NCBI GenBank assembly: GCA_037127315.1
Contig: JBBBDQ010001294.1
Coordinates: forward strand, 450,001-514,000
Reading direction: 5' to 3'
Source: Ascarosepion bandense
Taxonomy: Eukaryota; Mollusca; Cephalopoda; Sepiida; Sepiidae
DNA: 64,000 nt
Below the pieces are notes generated by a model. The model was not told where the DNA came from and made no database searches. It was given only the letters and a program-made list of their open reading frames with translations. This document shows positions 20,319-31,400 of this stretch, piece by piece; the first letter of the stretch is position 1; the number at the start of each line of letters is the position of its first letter. Both the position numbers and the translations under genes were made by a program.

Positions 20319-20612
20319 TCCGACACTATTTACATTATTCGGACTATTGTCTTCATCATTGTTGCCATATTTACAATATTTCAGCCATTGCACACTCTGG
20401 CCTTCTGCAGGTGCTAGAAACTTTTAGCCAAACCCTTTATTACGATCACTGCAATATATCATTCTCATTCCATGTGCAAAGCCACTTCTGGTAACCATGA
20501 GTTATCTCCTGTTAATTTATTTGATCACCACTGCTGTCACCTGGTATCAAACTCACAAATCTTTGGGTCACTTCACTAGAACTAACCAACGTCTATATCC
20601 ACTCCTCAAGGA
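20319..20612 (-). mobile_element. SINE-2, near full length
   Basis: Minus-strand CACCTGCAGAAGGCCAGAGT ... GGCTGAAATATTGTAA and the terminal block. The head ends in ACATGGGCC-like sequence next to an oppositely oriented SINE-2 head. Confidence 0.85.
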
Positions 20613-20650
20613 CACATGGCCCAGTGGATATAGATGTTGGTTAGTTCTTT
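20608..20650 (+). mobile_element. SINE-2 head fragment
   Basis: GACACATGGCCCAGTGGATA and TAGATGTTGGTTAGTTCT, the tRNA-like head only. It lies head-to-head with the copy at 20319-20612. Confidence 0.7.
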
Positions 20651-20754
20651 ATCTACCTTCTGTAAGAGGTCTTGTAGTTTCCTTTCCAAGTCTGCATCAG
20701 TAAGGTATCATTTGCATATAAATATTCCTAAAATCTCTCAACATTGGTTGGTTA

Positions 20755-20935
20755 TCTGTCAATATTTCTGAGATGAGGTATTCTAACTATTTACACTATT
20801 TACATTGTTTGGACTGTTGTCTTCATCTTTGTTGCCTTATTCATGTTCAATATCTGTCTATATTTCTGAGATGAGTTATTGTAACTGTTTATACTATTTA
20901 CATCAATAGTACTGCTATCTTCATCTTTATTGTCA
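20755..20935 (-). mobile_element. Two tandem SINE-2 3' ends
   Basis: Two successive reversed termini (ATTTCTGAGATGAGGTATTC and ATTTCTGAGATGAGTTATTG), each with a TTTACATT...TCTTCATCTTT block. Confidence 0.75.
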
Positions 20936-20939
20936 TATT

Positions 20940-21280
20940 CCCTAAGGACACCCTTATGGTCCAGTGGATAAAGGCATGCATTGATTAACGAAAGTGACTT
21001 GACCCAAAGAGTTGAGAGTTCAGTACCTGGCCACAGCAAAGAGAATAAAAACATGTAGAGTTGAGTTACGAAACTGATACTGAGATATCTAGAAATAGCA
21101 TGTAGAACTAGAACAATCTACCCTGTTGACTAAATCTACCCTAGTGATCAAAATAAATGGTTTAGTTCAAAATTCTGTTTGTCAACCTAAAGAAGGTAGG
21201 AGCGTACAACAGCCAAAATGTTGTGAATATGGCAATAAAAATGAAGACAATGGTCCAAACAATGTAAATAGTATATATTG
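20940..21280 (+). mobile_element. SINE-2, full length
   Basis: Head GGTCCAGTGGATAAAGGCAT, GAGAGTTCAGTACCTGGCC (B-box-like), a middle region, CCTAAAGAAGGTAGGAGCGT ... CAGCCAAAATGTTGTG, and the terminus AATGAAGACAATGGTCCAAA. Confidence 0.8.
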
Positions 21281-21289
21281 GTTGGTTAA

Positions 21290-22385
21290 TATGATTTTCT
21301 CTTGTAAAAACCTTGTATAATACAATCTGACAAATAAGTATATCTTAACAAAAATTTTCTTAACACCATTATACCAATTATATTGTGAAAACATTGTATA
21401 ATAAAACCTGATATTATGTAATAATTCTTGGGAGGATCAGTTTATTACTTAATAACAACAGAAAACCGATAACGCACTTTATGTCCAGTAGAAACTTATA
21501 ATATTATTTAACAAAAATATCTTTAAGTTTTACCAACATAAGTTGATTAATACCAGTTTTTTTTTTAAAATACATTGGCCAGCTTAATAAATTCTGATGT
21601 CATTTAATAATGCTGAGGGATCAATTTATTACTTAATAACAATAGAATGCAGGTCCCCTCACCTTATGTCCAGTAGAAACTTATAGTAATATTTAACATA
21701 AACCTGGAACACTGACTATCATTCAAGTTACACCACTGCTAACCATATGTATATCATACCTGATTTTGAAAATATCAAAACAATATTAAATAAAAATCTT
21801 TATTTTAAATATTTTACATGCAGGCACTTCAAACTTTGTACTTTGATTTAACATTAATAGGAACTGAAAAACATTACTTAGGTAATAAAATCAGGTACTG
21901 AAAATTTAATTAAATTGTAATTAAATTGGCCTCATAGATGCGCTGGTTAGTGTTCTCGAGTTAATAACAGAAGATCAGTCTTCCACTTTATATCAAGCAG
22001 AAACTTATATTAATATATAACCTAAATATATCTTTAAAATTTTTTCAGCATCAGTTGGTTAATCCTAATTTTATTGTGAAGCATTGACGTACATAATAGA
22101 ATGTGATAGTATAAAATGGTGGGGGGGGGGCATTTTATTACTTAATGACAATAGGAAACCGTCCCCTACTTTATATCCATTAAAAATTTATATTGATACT
22201 TAACATAAGTATATCTGAAATTATTCTTAATATCAGCCAATTATATTGTGAAAACATTAACTTACATAATAAAATCTGACATTATGTAATAATTCTAGGG
22301 AGGATCAGTTTATTACTTAATAAGAATAGAAAACCGATACCCCACTTGATGCCCACTAGAAACTTAAATATTAATATAAAATAAA
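21290..22385 (+). repeat. Satellite G array, about 185-bp units
   Basis: Repeated units carry TTTATTACTTAATAACAA, then CC...TTTATGTCCAGTAGAAACTTAT, then a TATCTT...CCAA...TTGTGAAAACATT segment. At least five diverged units are readable, some interrupted. The same unit occurs inverted at 49085-49560 and once at 24291-24365. Confidence 0.8.
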
Positions 22386-22387
22386 TA

Positions 22388-22470
22388 TTGAAAGCATTAT
22401 TTACATTGTTCAGACTGTTGTCCCCATCTTTATTGCCATATTCACAACGTTTCAGCTGTTCTTCACACTG
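22388..22470 (-). mobile_element. SINE-2 3' end fragment
   Basis: TTTACATTGTTCAGACTGTT, then CATCTTTATTGCCATATTCA, then CGTTTCAGCTGTTC. Positions 22480-23220 contain no supported feature; the frame at 22696-22944 has no recognisable domain. Confidence 0.7.
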
Positions 22471-23319
22471 ATAAAATAATGATTTTCTCTATTCTAATAG
22501 AATGACAAAACATAAACTGGACCTAAAGTGACTTCCTTTTTCACACTGTAACATGACGGACATCAATATGTATATATAAATAAAGATATACAACATTTTT
22601 TTTGTTCTTTGGTGACTTGGCGTAGAGTGGGGGTTGGTCTAGTCTGAGGGGTCAGCACACATGCATACACGTTTACAGCCAACCAGAGGCCACAGTTGTC
22701 CACCATTCTCCCTGTGCTTCTTTCAGCCTGTTTTCTAATCTATATATCAGCTGGATCTTGTTTGAACATGTCATGTTTTAGGCACATTGTTTATAGGATA
22801 ATTTTGAGGTTTATATTATCTGACCTTGGCTATGCCATTTTAGCAAAACAATTTTGCTATAGTTACATTTCTGTCTTGACATCTCCTGACCTGGAACATT
22901 TTGCTCATCACCTCTTGTTTGTATTCTTTAATGTTTCAAAATAATATTTATTTTTTTGGTTAATCAGCTTGCATATTTTTGCTGTTTCATAACACCTTCT
23001 CAGTGTAAATACATTTCTGCATAAAATTACACATGAGGTTAGATAATATCTAACATAACAACTATTGATAAAAAAATTATTTATATTGCAACTATGCTGA
23101 GCAGGATTTAGTTACAGTTTTTGTCATAGTCACTACTAGAACAAGGTCAGTACTCTCAAACCCAGTGTCAGAATAACTTTTAACTTGGTGCTAGCATGAC
23201 CATTTCTGACTTCCAAACAATTTTGTTTACCCAGTTTTCCTCACAAAGATATCAAAACTCTTTTTAAAGAGTTTGTATAGCTTTTTCCTTATTTTATAAA
23301 AAAAACCCCAGTTATATAA

Positions 23320-23905
23320 ACTCTTCAAAAACGTCAGTTTTGATATCAAGATAGACATGAATTTAAAAGAGGTCCAATATCTGGATGTGGAATTGAATTT
23401 AGGAACTGACAACATCTCTTCATACATGAAACCAAGCAAATTACAATATGTAAACGCTGGATCAAACCACTCCAAAACTGAGATGAAACACATCTCAAAA
23501 GACATTGAATGCAGGCTATCAAGAAAATCTTCAGATAAAGATATTTTTGAAGAAAAAAGAGAGAGTATGAGAAAACATAGGCATAGAAGAAGGCATAAAA
23601 ACCAACTTGAACTTAAACTGAAAACAATTCAACCTATTAAGAGCATAAAAAAAAGAAACATTGTTTGATTTAACCTCCTATCCCAAACCTTTTAATTTAG
23701 GAGCAAAAACAAATATTGGAAAATGTTTTTCAAACTATTTGATAAACACTGCACCAAAATGTCTTAGTTATTCAGAATCTTTAACAAAAATACCATACAT
23801 TTTAGTTGTACCAGAAACTGATGCCAAGAAAACTTTCAAGATGTACTTATTTATGTCAGATTTTATTATGCAAAGTTTTCACAAGAGAAATCATATTAAC
23901 TAATT
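23320..23905 (+). pseudogene. Penelope-like pol relic (segment between RT and GIY-YIG)
   Basis: The frame at 23357-23668 reads EVQYLDVELNLGTDNISSYM, then KPSKLQYVNAGSNHSK, then DIECRLSRKSSDKDIFEEK, and ends KKRNIV. After a frameshift at about 23660 it continues FDLTSYPKPF and AKTNIGKCF. From memory of the family this follows the FLDVTLNL...YRKPN...SNHPP...SINKRLS...KRNIIWFNPP...NVKTNIG pattern of Penelope-like/GIY-YIG retroelement proteins, in order. The RT catalytic motifs lie upstream and are missing. The GIY-YIG nuclease should follow, but a reversed SINE-2 takes its place. Function is lost. Confidence 0.65.
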
Positions 23906-24213
23906 TACACTATTTAAATTGTTTGAACTGTTGTCCTCATTGTAAATGCCACATTCGCAGCATTTTGGCTCTTATAAGCTCTAACATTCTTTCAGTGATA
24001 ATCATTGAAATTTTAAATCAAGCACATTATTTAGATTGTTCTAGTTCCACATGCCATGCTATTTCTGGATATCTCAGTTTCAGTTAATTTCCTCTAGTAA
24101 CTCAACTCTCCAAGTTTTTGTTCCCTCTGCTGTGGCCAGATATTGAACTCACAACTCTTTGGGTAAACTCACTTTCATTAGTCAACTAATGTTTTTATCT
24201 ACTGCCCCTTAGA
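23906..24213 (-). mobile_element. SINE-2, near full length
   Basis: Reversed terminus (TTGTTTGAACTGTTGTCCTC), ATTTTGGCTC...CTTTCAG core, and B-box-like TATTGAACTCACAACTCTTT. It replaces the expected downstream part of the Penelope-like relic. Confidence 0.8.
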
Positions 24214-24290
24214 CAATAAAGATGAAGACTGGAGTATAAATTATGAAAATAGTGTAAACACTTATAATACTTCATCTCAGAAATATATTA
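24214..24290 (+). mobile_element. SINE-2 3' end fragment
   Basis: ACAATAAAGATGAAGACTGG ... CTTCATCTCAGAAATATAT, plus orientation, abutting the reversed copy. Confidence 0.65.
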
Positions 24291-24365
24291 TCAGACATAA
24301 AGTGGGTGGTAGTTTTAAAATTTTTAATAAGTAACAAACTGATCTACTCTAGAATTATAGAAATA
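24291..24365 (-). repeat. Single satellite G unit
   Basis: CATAAAGTGGGTGGTAGTTT ... AATAAGTAACAAACTGATC matches the inverted units at 49.2 kb. Positions 24370-24890 show no recognisable feature. Confidence 0.55.
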
Positions 24366-24955
24366 AAATAAGTGCCCACCAAATGGAGTCTGTAAAACAG
24401 AAGGGGTAGTTTATAAGAAAGAGGTGAAAAATGAAAAAGGCTAAAACAAAGTGTATTATAAAAACAGCTTTAAGAAAAGATGGAATAACCATTGATCATC
24501 ATTTAAACAAAATTACAAATGTTGTAAAAAATCTAGCTATGTATGGGAGCTGAAAGAAATAAAAATGGTGAAAACTGTAATTTATGTTGAAGTATTTTGA
24601 AAAAAGCCAATTCTTGGAATACTGGAAATATTATGTGCAGATTGTGTCAGGATGAAAAGCTGGCAATTATGCAAGGCAAATTTTTAAGAAATTCAAAATA
24701 ATGACAGCTTGCAAACATGCAAAAAATTATCTACTGGATCAATATGAACCCTGATAAGAGTACCGAAAATTATATCTTCTTTTTTTTTTAATCCCTCCCA
24801 TTAAATTTCCTATTGCTACCTTAAGTTTAAAAAGAAAATTATAAAAAAACAATTCATGCTTTCACTGCATGAGGAAACATTCAATAGTGGAATAGCACTT
24901 TTTTTATATATATATATAATTGTTTCTTGGACAAGTTAAATCTTGTCTGAAAAAA

Positions 24956-24956
<1 letters not shown>

Positions 24957-25009
<53 letters not shown>

Positions 25010-25250
25010 AGAGAGAGAGAGATAATGATGTCAAGTCTGTAAATGGCAAGGATAATCCAACAAAATTTACTTAATATTTTATATTAAGTGTTAGATCAGT
25101 ATAGAGAGCTCAATGGAAAAATATTTTTATTAAATGAAACAAATATAGTGTGGTCTGATAAAATGAGCTCATTTAGTTCCTAGAAATTAATTATAATTAA
25201 TAATCACTCTAAATGATGCGTTGAGTTTTTCCTTTATATATATATATATA
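24957..25250 (-). mobile_element. Family K non-autonomous repeat
   Basis: Begins in a 50-bp (TA)n plus (GA)n tract. It then reads TGATGTCAAGTCTGTAAATG, TTAATATTTTATATTAAGTG, GTGTGGTCTGATAAAATGAG and GAGTTTTCCTTTATATATAT. It is the reverse complement of 5150-5525 without that copy's internal hairpin. Confidence 0.75.
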
Positions 25251-25435
25251 TTATGTACAATATTTGGGCTGTTATCCTCATCATTATTGCCATATTCATG
25301 ACTTTTCAATCATTGTGTGTTCCAGCCTTCTTCAGATGCATTGAATTTTGAACTGAAACATTTATTTCAATCTGTGAGGTTTATCATTCTACTTCAATGA
25401 GCCATGTCACTTCTGTATGTCTTAGTTCCACACTA
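25251..25435 (-). mobile_element. SINE-2 3' half
   Basis: ACAATATTTGGGCTGTTATC, CATTATTGCCATATTCATG, and CAATCATTGTGTGTTCCAGC plus CTTCTTCAGATG, the shared core. It is truncated before the head. Confidence 0.75.
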
Positions 25436-25439
25436 AAAA

Positions 25440-25870
25440 TAAATTATCATAAATAATCAGTCTGATAGAAATATACAAGTATACTGTTTAATTAAAAACT
25501 GAATATCTACTGAAATATGTTGTTAATTCTACTTTGTTAATCACTGAAACTTTGTTTACATTTGTTCACATTACAATACAGTTCAGAGCAGAGATGATTA
25601 TTTACAAAAAAATCAAAGATTTGTGTATATAAGGCTTGATTTACTTCGTTTGGACTGTGGAATCATTCATGGTTGAGTAGTGTAAGATGAACCAAATCAA
25701 TTGATGGCTTTCTCTATGTTTGAATCCTGCTAAATGACAAATATTTTTGTAACGAAAATTTCTCGTAAATAATCAGGCTGGTAGAAATATATATATTTAT
25801 ATATACATACACTGTTTAATTAAAAACAGAATATCTACTCAAGTACGAGTATCAATTAAAAATCTGTCTA
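25440..25870 (+). mobile_element. SINE-3 copy
   Basis: TCATGGTTGAGTAGTGTAAG (A-box region), TATGTTTGAATCCTGCTAAA (B-box) and a conserved ATAATCAGGCTGGTAGAAAT tail. The ATAATCAGTCTGATAGAAAT motif and the AACTGAATATCTACTGAAAT block also occur upstream at 25455-25520, so two partial copies overlap. Positions 25880-26140 are unassigned. Confidence 0.65.
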
Positions 25871-26145
25871 TGAAAACAAACGGTATGTTTTAGCTTTTTT
25901 GTAACTTCTATTTTATCATATGCCGTGACAATTTTATGTTTTCTACAAGGTGCCAACCCCTCTGAAGTTCTGATCAATCCAGAAAAGATAGTGGATTACT
26001 CTATACTTGAAGAAATCAAGATTGGGAAAACTTCAAGATAGGAAAAACTATCAAAATGAAACTTACTTCTTACTAAAGAAATTTGAAGAGAATAGAGATG
26101 AGTCACTAGTCTGTATATGACATATCAGTTCCCAGTTTTAAAGGT

Positions 26146-26345
26146 TGGAGGCACTGTGGAGTAATGAATAGTGGCTCACACTGAGAGACCAGAGTGCCAA
26201 GTTCAAATTTCAGTAGAATCCATTATATTCACTTGCATGCTAATACCCATGGGAAAGGTATGAATCCATCTCTTCTACCCCCAGTTAAGGAAAAATAGCT
26301 AAACGTTCTATAGCCTTGGGTGGTAATCACTCTCGGAGAAAGAAA
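26146..26345 (+). mobile_element. SINE-1, 5' two thirds
   Basis: GGAGTAATGAATAGTGGCTC, CCAAGTTCAAATTTCAG (B-box-like), ACCCATGGGAAAGGTATGAA and AATAGCTAAACG...ATAGCCTTGG. Confidence 0.75.
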
Positions 26346-26669
26346 TGATGAATTCCTGTTGTATCGCCGAGGTGGCAGTATGATACAAGATGATATGTGC
26401 TGAAGTATCTACAGCACAATATTCATGCTAATAGATATTAAGTACAAATAAGACAACCCACAGATAAGACAGATCAATAATAATTAGGAAGAGAGGAGAG
26501 GTTAATAGTTCAATAATAATTGTCAATGACACACCGAATTCCTGACCGCTATTATTCTTTATTTATATAGCTCTTTTGGTCCACAGACAATTTTATCTTT
26601 GAGAGCACTAGAGAGGTGTCAAGTGCTCTTCAACAATTCCAAACCAGCTTTGAGAGGGGTTTCTAGCCG

Positions 26670-26745
26670 GACAGACTGGGTTACACAGCTTTGATTGGCA
26701 ATGAGTCTACTGCAGAAAGAATTGGCAATTTACTATAGGAAAATC
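26670..26745 (+). mobile_element. SINE-1 body fragment
   Basis: CGGACAGACTGGGTTACACA and GTCTACTGCAGAAAGAATTG match the second half of SINE-1. Positions 26350-26665 are unassigned. Confidence 0.6.
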
Positions 26746-26904
26746 TCTAAGCACTCTCTTCAAATATGCCTTCAGTCAACATGGAAGAGTTAGGCTTAAA
26801 GAAGATTTATATGAGAAGAATATTTCATGCTGATGTGCAATCAGCAACAACACACAGTAAACAATTGATAATGATGTAAAGGTTAGGGCTGATAGGTCTA
26901 AAGA

Positions 26905-27330
26905 ATGTACATCCTTGTGCAAATTAATTGGAACAAACGAATAATGTCTTCCTAGGATCTTTCCCACTTTTCCTGATTATGTACACCTCCTCTCATGGCA
27001 TTGTTTTTCTCTTTCTACCATATTGTTTTTACATTTGGACTGAGATAGATAGATAGATAGATAGATCCTTGTGCAAATTAACTGAAACAAAATAATGTCT
27101 TTCTAGGATCTTTCACACTTTCCATAATCATGTATACTCCATCTCTTGGCATTATTTTTTTCTTTCAACTGTATTTTTCTTTAGGTTTTGAACTGAGATA
27201 GATAGATAGATAGATAGATAGATCCTTGTGCAAATTAATTGAAACAAAATGAATAATGTATACTTAGGATCTTTCACACTTTCCCTGATTACATTTCTTC
27301 TGATTGCATTTCCCATTACGTTTTGAACTG
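26905..27330. repeat. Tandem repeat, about 157-bp unit with (GATA)n ends
   Basis: Three units each begin ATCCTTGTGCAAATTAA and carry CTAGGATCTTTC...CACTTT. The first two end in GAACTGAGATAGATAGATAG-type tetranucleotide runs at about 27043-27066 and 27197-27222. The third lacks the run. Positions 27335-27835 are unassigned. Confidence 0.9.
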
Positions 27331-27837
27331 ATGGATTCAGTTTCTTTCTTCACCTTGATGACACAACTGACAGTTAAAAGGCTGAGACCAACAATATCTA
27401 TGATCTCTCTCTCTGTAAGGCTTGCCACTGTGTTCATGTAGTGTTACATCTTTTGTACACTTCTTTAGAGTAACTTTCATTGCAGACAATAGCCATAGGT
27501 AAACTAATCAGCAGACATGACAAAGTCTTGGTATGATAAAAATCTGATGAAATCACAAATGAAGCAATATTTTTCAAACCTTAACAAATTTTATCAAACA
27601 CCTTGAAAATAGATTCATATTACTGCACAACACTACAAATGGTATAATCTGAGGAAAAAACTTGTGAAGGCTACACCGGTGTTTGAGAGAAAGTGCTATT
27701 GTTTACGGTGCATAGGGAACTGAGTCCCAATTAAAGCAGTGTTCCGGTAAAGCAATCAGCAAGAACAGATCCAAGCGGTCATTCATTCTTCTACTAACCA
27801 CACTTCGTTAAACAACACTACAAGGTCTTTGGTCTAG

Positions 27838-27905
27838 TCAGACATGTCTCTTTCAAGACATGAGTGCTCAAGTGTGTACCACACATGGTACTGAACTGAC
27901 TGATT
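27838..27905 (+). mobile_element. SINE-1 3' end fragment
   Basis: CAGACATGTCTCTTTCAAGA ... CATGGTACTGAACTGACTG is the SINE-1 terminus. Confidence 0.7.
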
Positions 27906-28075
27906 TGAAATTAGTCTCACAGGGGAAGTGATAAAAAGAGACATTTTGTTATTACATTTTATTTATACAGTTGTAAATATACAATGTTAAAGTTTTCTGC
28001 TAACTGGTCAGTAACTACTCCATATTGCATTCTGATGCTCAGTTTTATCACTACAATACACTAAAGCTGGTAAAG

Positions 28076-28760
28076 GCTGTTCTTTCAATAAATGCTGAAT
28101 GTTTCCTTATAAGAAACAGCTAATCTTACATTTATCTAAATTAAAGTAAAACTCAAGCATTCAACCACATCATCACATTTTGTCTCATAAAAAAAAAACA
28201 TGCTTCCTGACAGAAAATCAAGCACTATTCCTTTTTTATCTTGACAGAAACCCACTCCTTTAGTGTAAACAAACCTATCACTCTCACAGAGTTGTTGATG
28301 CTTCTGTAAGTTGCTTATTTTGCAGGTATGGGTGTTGATGTTATACAAACACCTTTATCCTCCTGGAAAGGTAAACTGATTGCAAACCAATGCTATAGAA
28401 ACTAATTTCCCTCCAGCTTTTTAACCCATAGCTGGAGGGAGAAGAGATGGACTGATATCTTTTCAAAGGGTATTTGCATGAAAGTGAATGCAACAAATTC
28501 AACTGAAATTCAAACTTGGCTCCCCAATTTCTAATTCCAAGCCAATATCCACTGCATCACAATGTACATCCACTCCTTTAGTGTGCCTTGCCAATTATTT
28601 TTCGTTAGTAAGGAATTCTCAGTTTCTAGTTCGATTGATATAAATTTCCCTGTTTAACATAGTAGGAGGTGTCAAATCGAGTGCATATACCCACAAGATA
28701 TAACGTTTATAACAATAAGAAATGAAGTCAGATTTAAAAATATAAATTAAAATATACTGA
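28076..28760 (+). mobile_element. Family E/F dispersed repeat, split by a SINE
   Basis: TTTCCTTATAAGAAACAGCT at 28101 and CTCAAGCATTCAACCACATC match 30772-30840 and 31110-31160. After the SINE at 28267-28569, the AATTATTTTTCGTTAGTAAG block matches 31252 onward. Confidence 0.65.
28267..28569 (-). mobile_element. SINE-1-headed retroposon with target duplication
   Basis: CCACTCCTTTAGTGT occurs at 28252-28266 and again at 28570-28584, a 13-15 bp target duplication around the insert. The minus-strand head (TGATGCAGTGGATATTGGCT) and body match SINE-1. The 3' third (28267-28390) does not match the usual SINE-1 tail, so this is a variant with a different 3' end. Confidence 0.8.
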
Positions 28761-28921
28761 AAACACACAGGATGCCTACTTTAGTTTCTTAAATAATAAA
28801 TGTAAATTAATGAAAGAAAATGTTAAATAATACTAAATTGTTTAGTGGCTCTAGCAACAAACTTTTTGTCATTGCATGTTCATTGGCCTTCAAAAAGACA
28901 GGACATGTTTTTTTTTTGTTT

Positions 28922-29955
28922 TTTTTTTAATCATTTCACCCCGAGCAAGGCGGAAATGCCACTGATGTGCAGGGGGTTACATAAATGTAAAAAGATTAAT
29001 TAGAAAAGAGTGAGGAGTACAAGCTAGTTAGAAAGGAACAATAGAAAGCTGAGAAAGAAGGTGCGATGACAGATACATAGGAGGAGAGAAAGGGAAGGTT
29101 ATACAGGGGAGGGGAGAGAGCTAGAGGCCAGTGGTTAGTAGATGAGTATTAACTTTGCATTTAAATTTCTGGAGGTTTTAGCCGTCAGGAAAGCAAGAAT
29201 ACGGGAGTGAGTTCCACAGGCGGGAAGTGCGAGAGAGGAAGCTGCAGGAGTAGAATTGTCATCTGCATTTGGCTAACCTGACTGTGAATGGGTGGGACCC
29301 AGTTGCCAGTCTGGTTGCACGGGTAAACACCTGTTGAGGAGGCATCAGTGACTTAAGCTCCTCCGAGCAGAAGCCATGAAAATATTTATAGAAGAGACAG
29401 AGGGAGGCCACATTTCGACGATGGGAAAGTGGCTGCAGTCGAGTCGCCAGATCAGTACCTATCACATTACAGACTCTCCTTTGGAGCTTGTCAAGAACAC
29501 TGAGGAGAACGGCAGGGGCACCTGACCATAAATGGCAGCAGTACTCCATGTTCGGACGGATGGTTGACTTGTATATATGCAGGATGGATTCAGGTGGAAA
29601 AAACATCCTGGATCGACATAGTGACCCAACCTTCTTAGCAGTAGATTTTGCTATGGATTCAATATAGTGGTTCCATTTGAGGTCTGAGGACAGGGTAAGT
29701 CCGAGGAGGCGTAGTGTATTACTCTCAGGGAGAATCACCTGGTCCATGCTTATGGGAGGCAGAAGAGGTTGCCTGTAATGGTTGACAGACAAGAACTTGG
29801 TCTTAGAGGAATTGAAGTTGACAAGCCACTTCTTGCCCCAGTTCACCACAGAGTGTAGATCCCACTCAAGGTCAGCAGCGAGATTATGTCTGTCTGCCAC
29901 GACAGGTTTCTTACTGGAGCAGGAGTATATTGTAGTGTTGGCCAGTGTAGCTTCG
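28922..29955 (-). mobile_element. LINE-A, longest copy, RT C-terminal domain
   Basis: The tail at 28925 (TCATTTCACCCCGAGCAAGG) lies after a T-run, followed by the untranslated region and an open frame ending at 29259. Translation in order: DLEWDLHSVVNWGKKWLVNF, NSSKTKFLSVNHYRQPLLPP, LGLTLSSDLKWNHYIESIAK, ILHIYKSTIRPNMEYCCHLW, VLDKLQRRVCNVIG and LCLFYKYFHGFCSEEL. This is the post-palm and thumb segment of jockey/CR1-like reverse transcriptases, which copy RNA at a nicked chromosomal target. At the 5' end the residues where YADDTT is expected read TLANTT, so the catalytic pair is absent. A premature stop lies just after LAKCR. Upstream minus-strand residues (poly-Phe/Tyr) are low-complexity DNA, not LINE. 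Confidence 0.9.
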
Positions 29956-30149
29956 CATAACAGAATAAATAAAAATTTCAAACTTTTTTTTCTTTTCCTC
30001 CCAAATGAAGCATGAACTCCAAAAAGGGGGAAAAAAAAAAAAAAAACGAAAAATACAGATATATATACAGAAATATAAAAATAAATAAATGAATAAATAA
30101 AAAAAAAATAAACGAAAAATACCTCACAGTTTAACACAGGAAATTTGAA

Positions 30150-30390
30150 TTAAAGTTTCATTCTTCAATTCTTGCTTTTCCCAAAAATCAACATCAAGTT
30201 AACCTGCTTGTACACGGTTTCTTGGCCTTTTCTTAGTATTGCCTTTGTTATGACATAATCAAGATGTTGATATTCCCCACTGCTTCTAACAAAAGGTTAG
30301 GAAGGAAACTCCCATCAATACTAGAAAGAGAAATAACAGTAACTGGATTTGAGAAAACTATTTGTTTTCAGAGAAATATTTTGTAAATTT
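30150..30390 (-). mobile_element. Family E dispersed repeat
   Basis: TATGACATAATCAAGATGTT and TTAGGAAGGAAACTCCCATC are the reverse complement of the 33160-33280 region. Confidence 0.65.
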
Positions 30391-30395
30391 CAAGT

Positions 30396-30730
30396 ACAGG
30401 GTGATTGACCAGCAACTCTCCATTTTGAAATAATCATAATTTAATTATTAACTACAAATTTTAGAAGAAATGGATATAAGAGGAAATCATTTAGCCTGAG
30501 GTTTTATTTGAAATTTGATATGGGCACCAGATTTTGCTATCAGCTTTTTGGAATCATGTCAGCTGATTACACCAGGAACTCTTGTGGTATGGAAGACATA
30601 ACTTTTTGAATTTACCCTTCAAGTTCTTCCAAAGTCTTGGTTTGTTAAAGAAGACATTCTCCTTTAGCTAACTCCAAAGAAAAGAGTCACAGAGTGTTAA
30701 GTCAAGATGTCTGGCTGGTCACTCATACTT
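30396..30730 (-). pseudogene. Mariner-like transposase 3' end with terminal sequence
   Basis: Minus-strand translation with stops: KTLEELEG*IQKVMSSIPQE then FLV*SADMIPKS. This resembles the C-terminal TLEELKERI...AIPPEML pattern of Tc1/mariner-type transposases. The presumed element end is TACAGGGTGATTGACCAGCA at about 30396, with a TA dinucleotide. It is decayed, and the catalytic residues lie outside the fragment. Confidence 0.6.
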
Positions 30731-30771
30731 AAAATAGGAAGTTACTTTTCACTCATCATGTAGAACTATCT

Positions 30772-31400
30772 GCCTAGTCAAAGAATGTCAATGTTTCCTT
30801 ATAAGGAAACAGCTAATATTACCATTACCATTGTTATGGTGCCCTATCTATAGTGAAATAGACTCTTCCTCCTTCAAATAATACTAACCTGCAGGACTTT
30901 TGGGAGGCAGTTGTGAGGCAGTCATGAGATAGTTGAGACACAGTGTAACTTTGACAGATTGGATGTACACTTTTATCTGCTGACTCACACTCTTATTTTG
31001 CATATATTTTCTGTTATTCTAATACACTTGTTCTACTTACCTTCTTGTTTTCCATGTCTTTTTTCCTGGTCCTAACAGGCTACAACAACCATAATCTAAC
31101 TCTCAAACAATAGTGTTAAGATAAAAATCAAGCATTCAGCCACTTATCATGAATCACATTTTGTCTTGCTAAAAGAAAAAAGAATTTCTCAAAAGAAAAA
31201 CCAACTTATATTAAATCAGAGAAACCACTTTTAACCAAAGTGTGTCCCAACAATTATTTTTTGTTTATAAGGTCTTTTCAGTTTCCAAGTTGACATAAAT
31301 TTCTCTTTAAAATAATAGGAGTGTCAGCTCAAATACTAGTATCCACTAAATATGTTTATATAGTAATAAAAAATAATTTCAGAATAAAAGAAATCTATTA
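30772..31400 (+). mobile_element. Family E/F dispersed repeat
   Basis: TTTCCTTATAAGGAAACAGC at 30795 and the 31085-31400 segment (AAAATCAAGCATTCAGCCAC, TAGGAGTGTCAGCTCAAATA) match 28.1-28.76 kb. The 30840-31085 stretch is not shared and is unassigned. Confidence 0.6.

Noticed and set aside
22696..22944. 82-codon frame with a hydrophobic, possibly signal-like start
   Set aside because: No recognisable domain, no supporting context, and A/T-rich chance frames of this length are common here.
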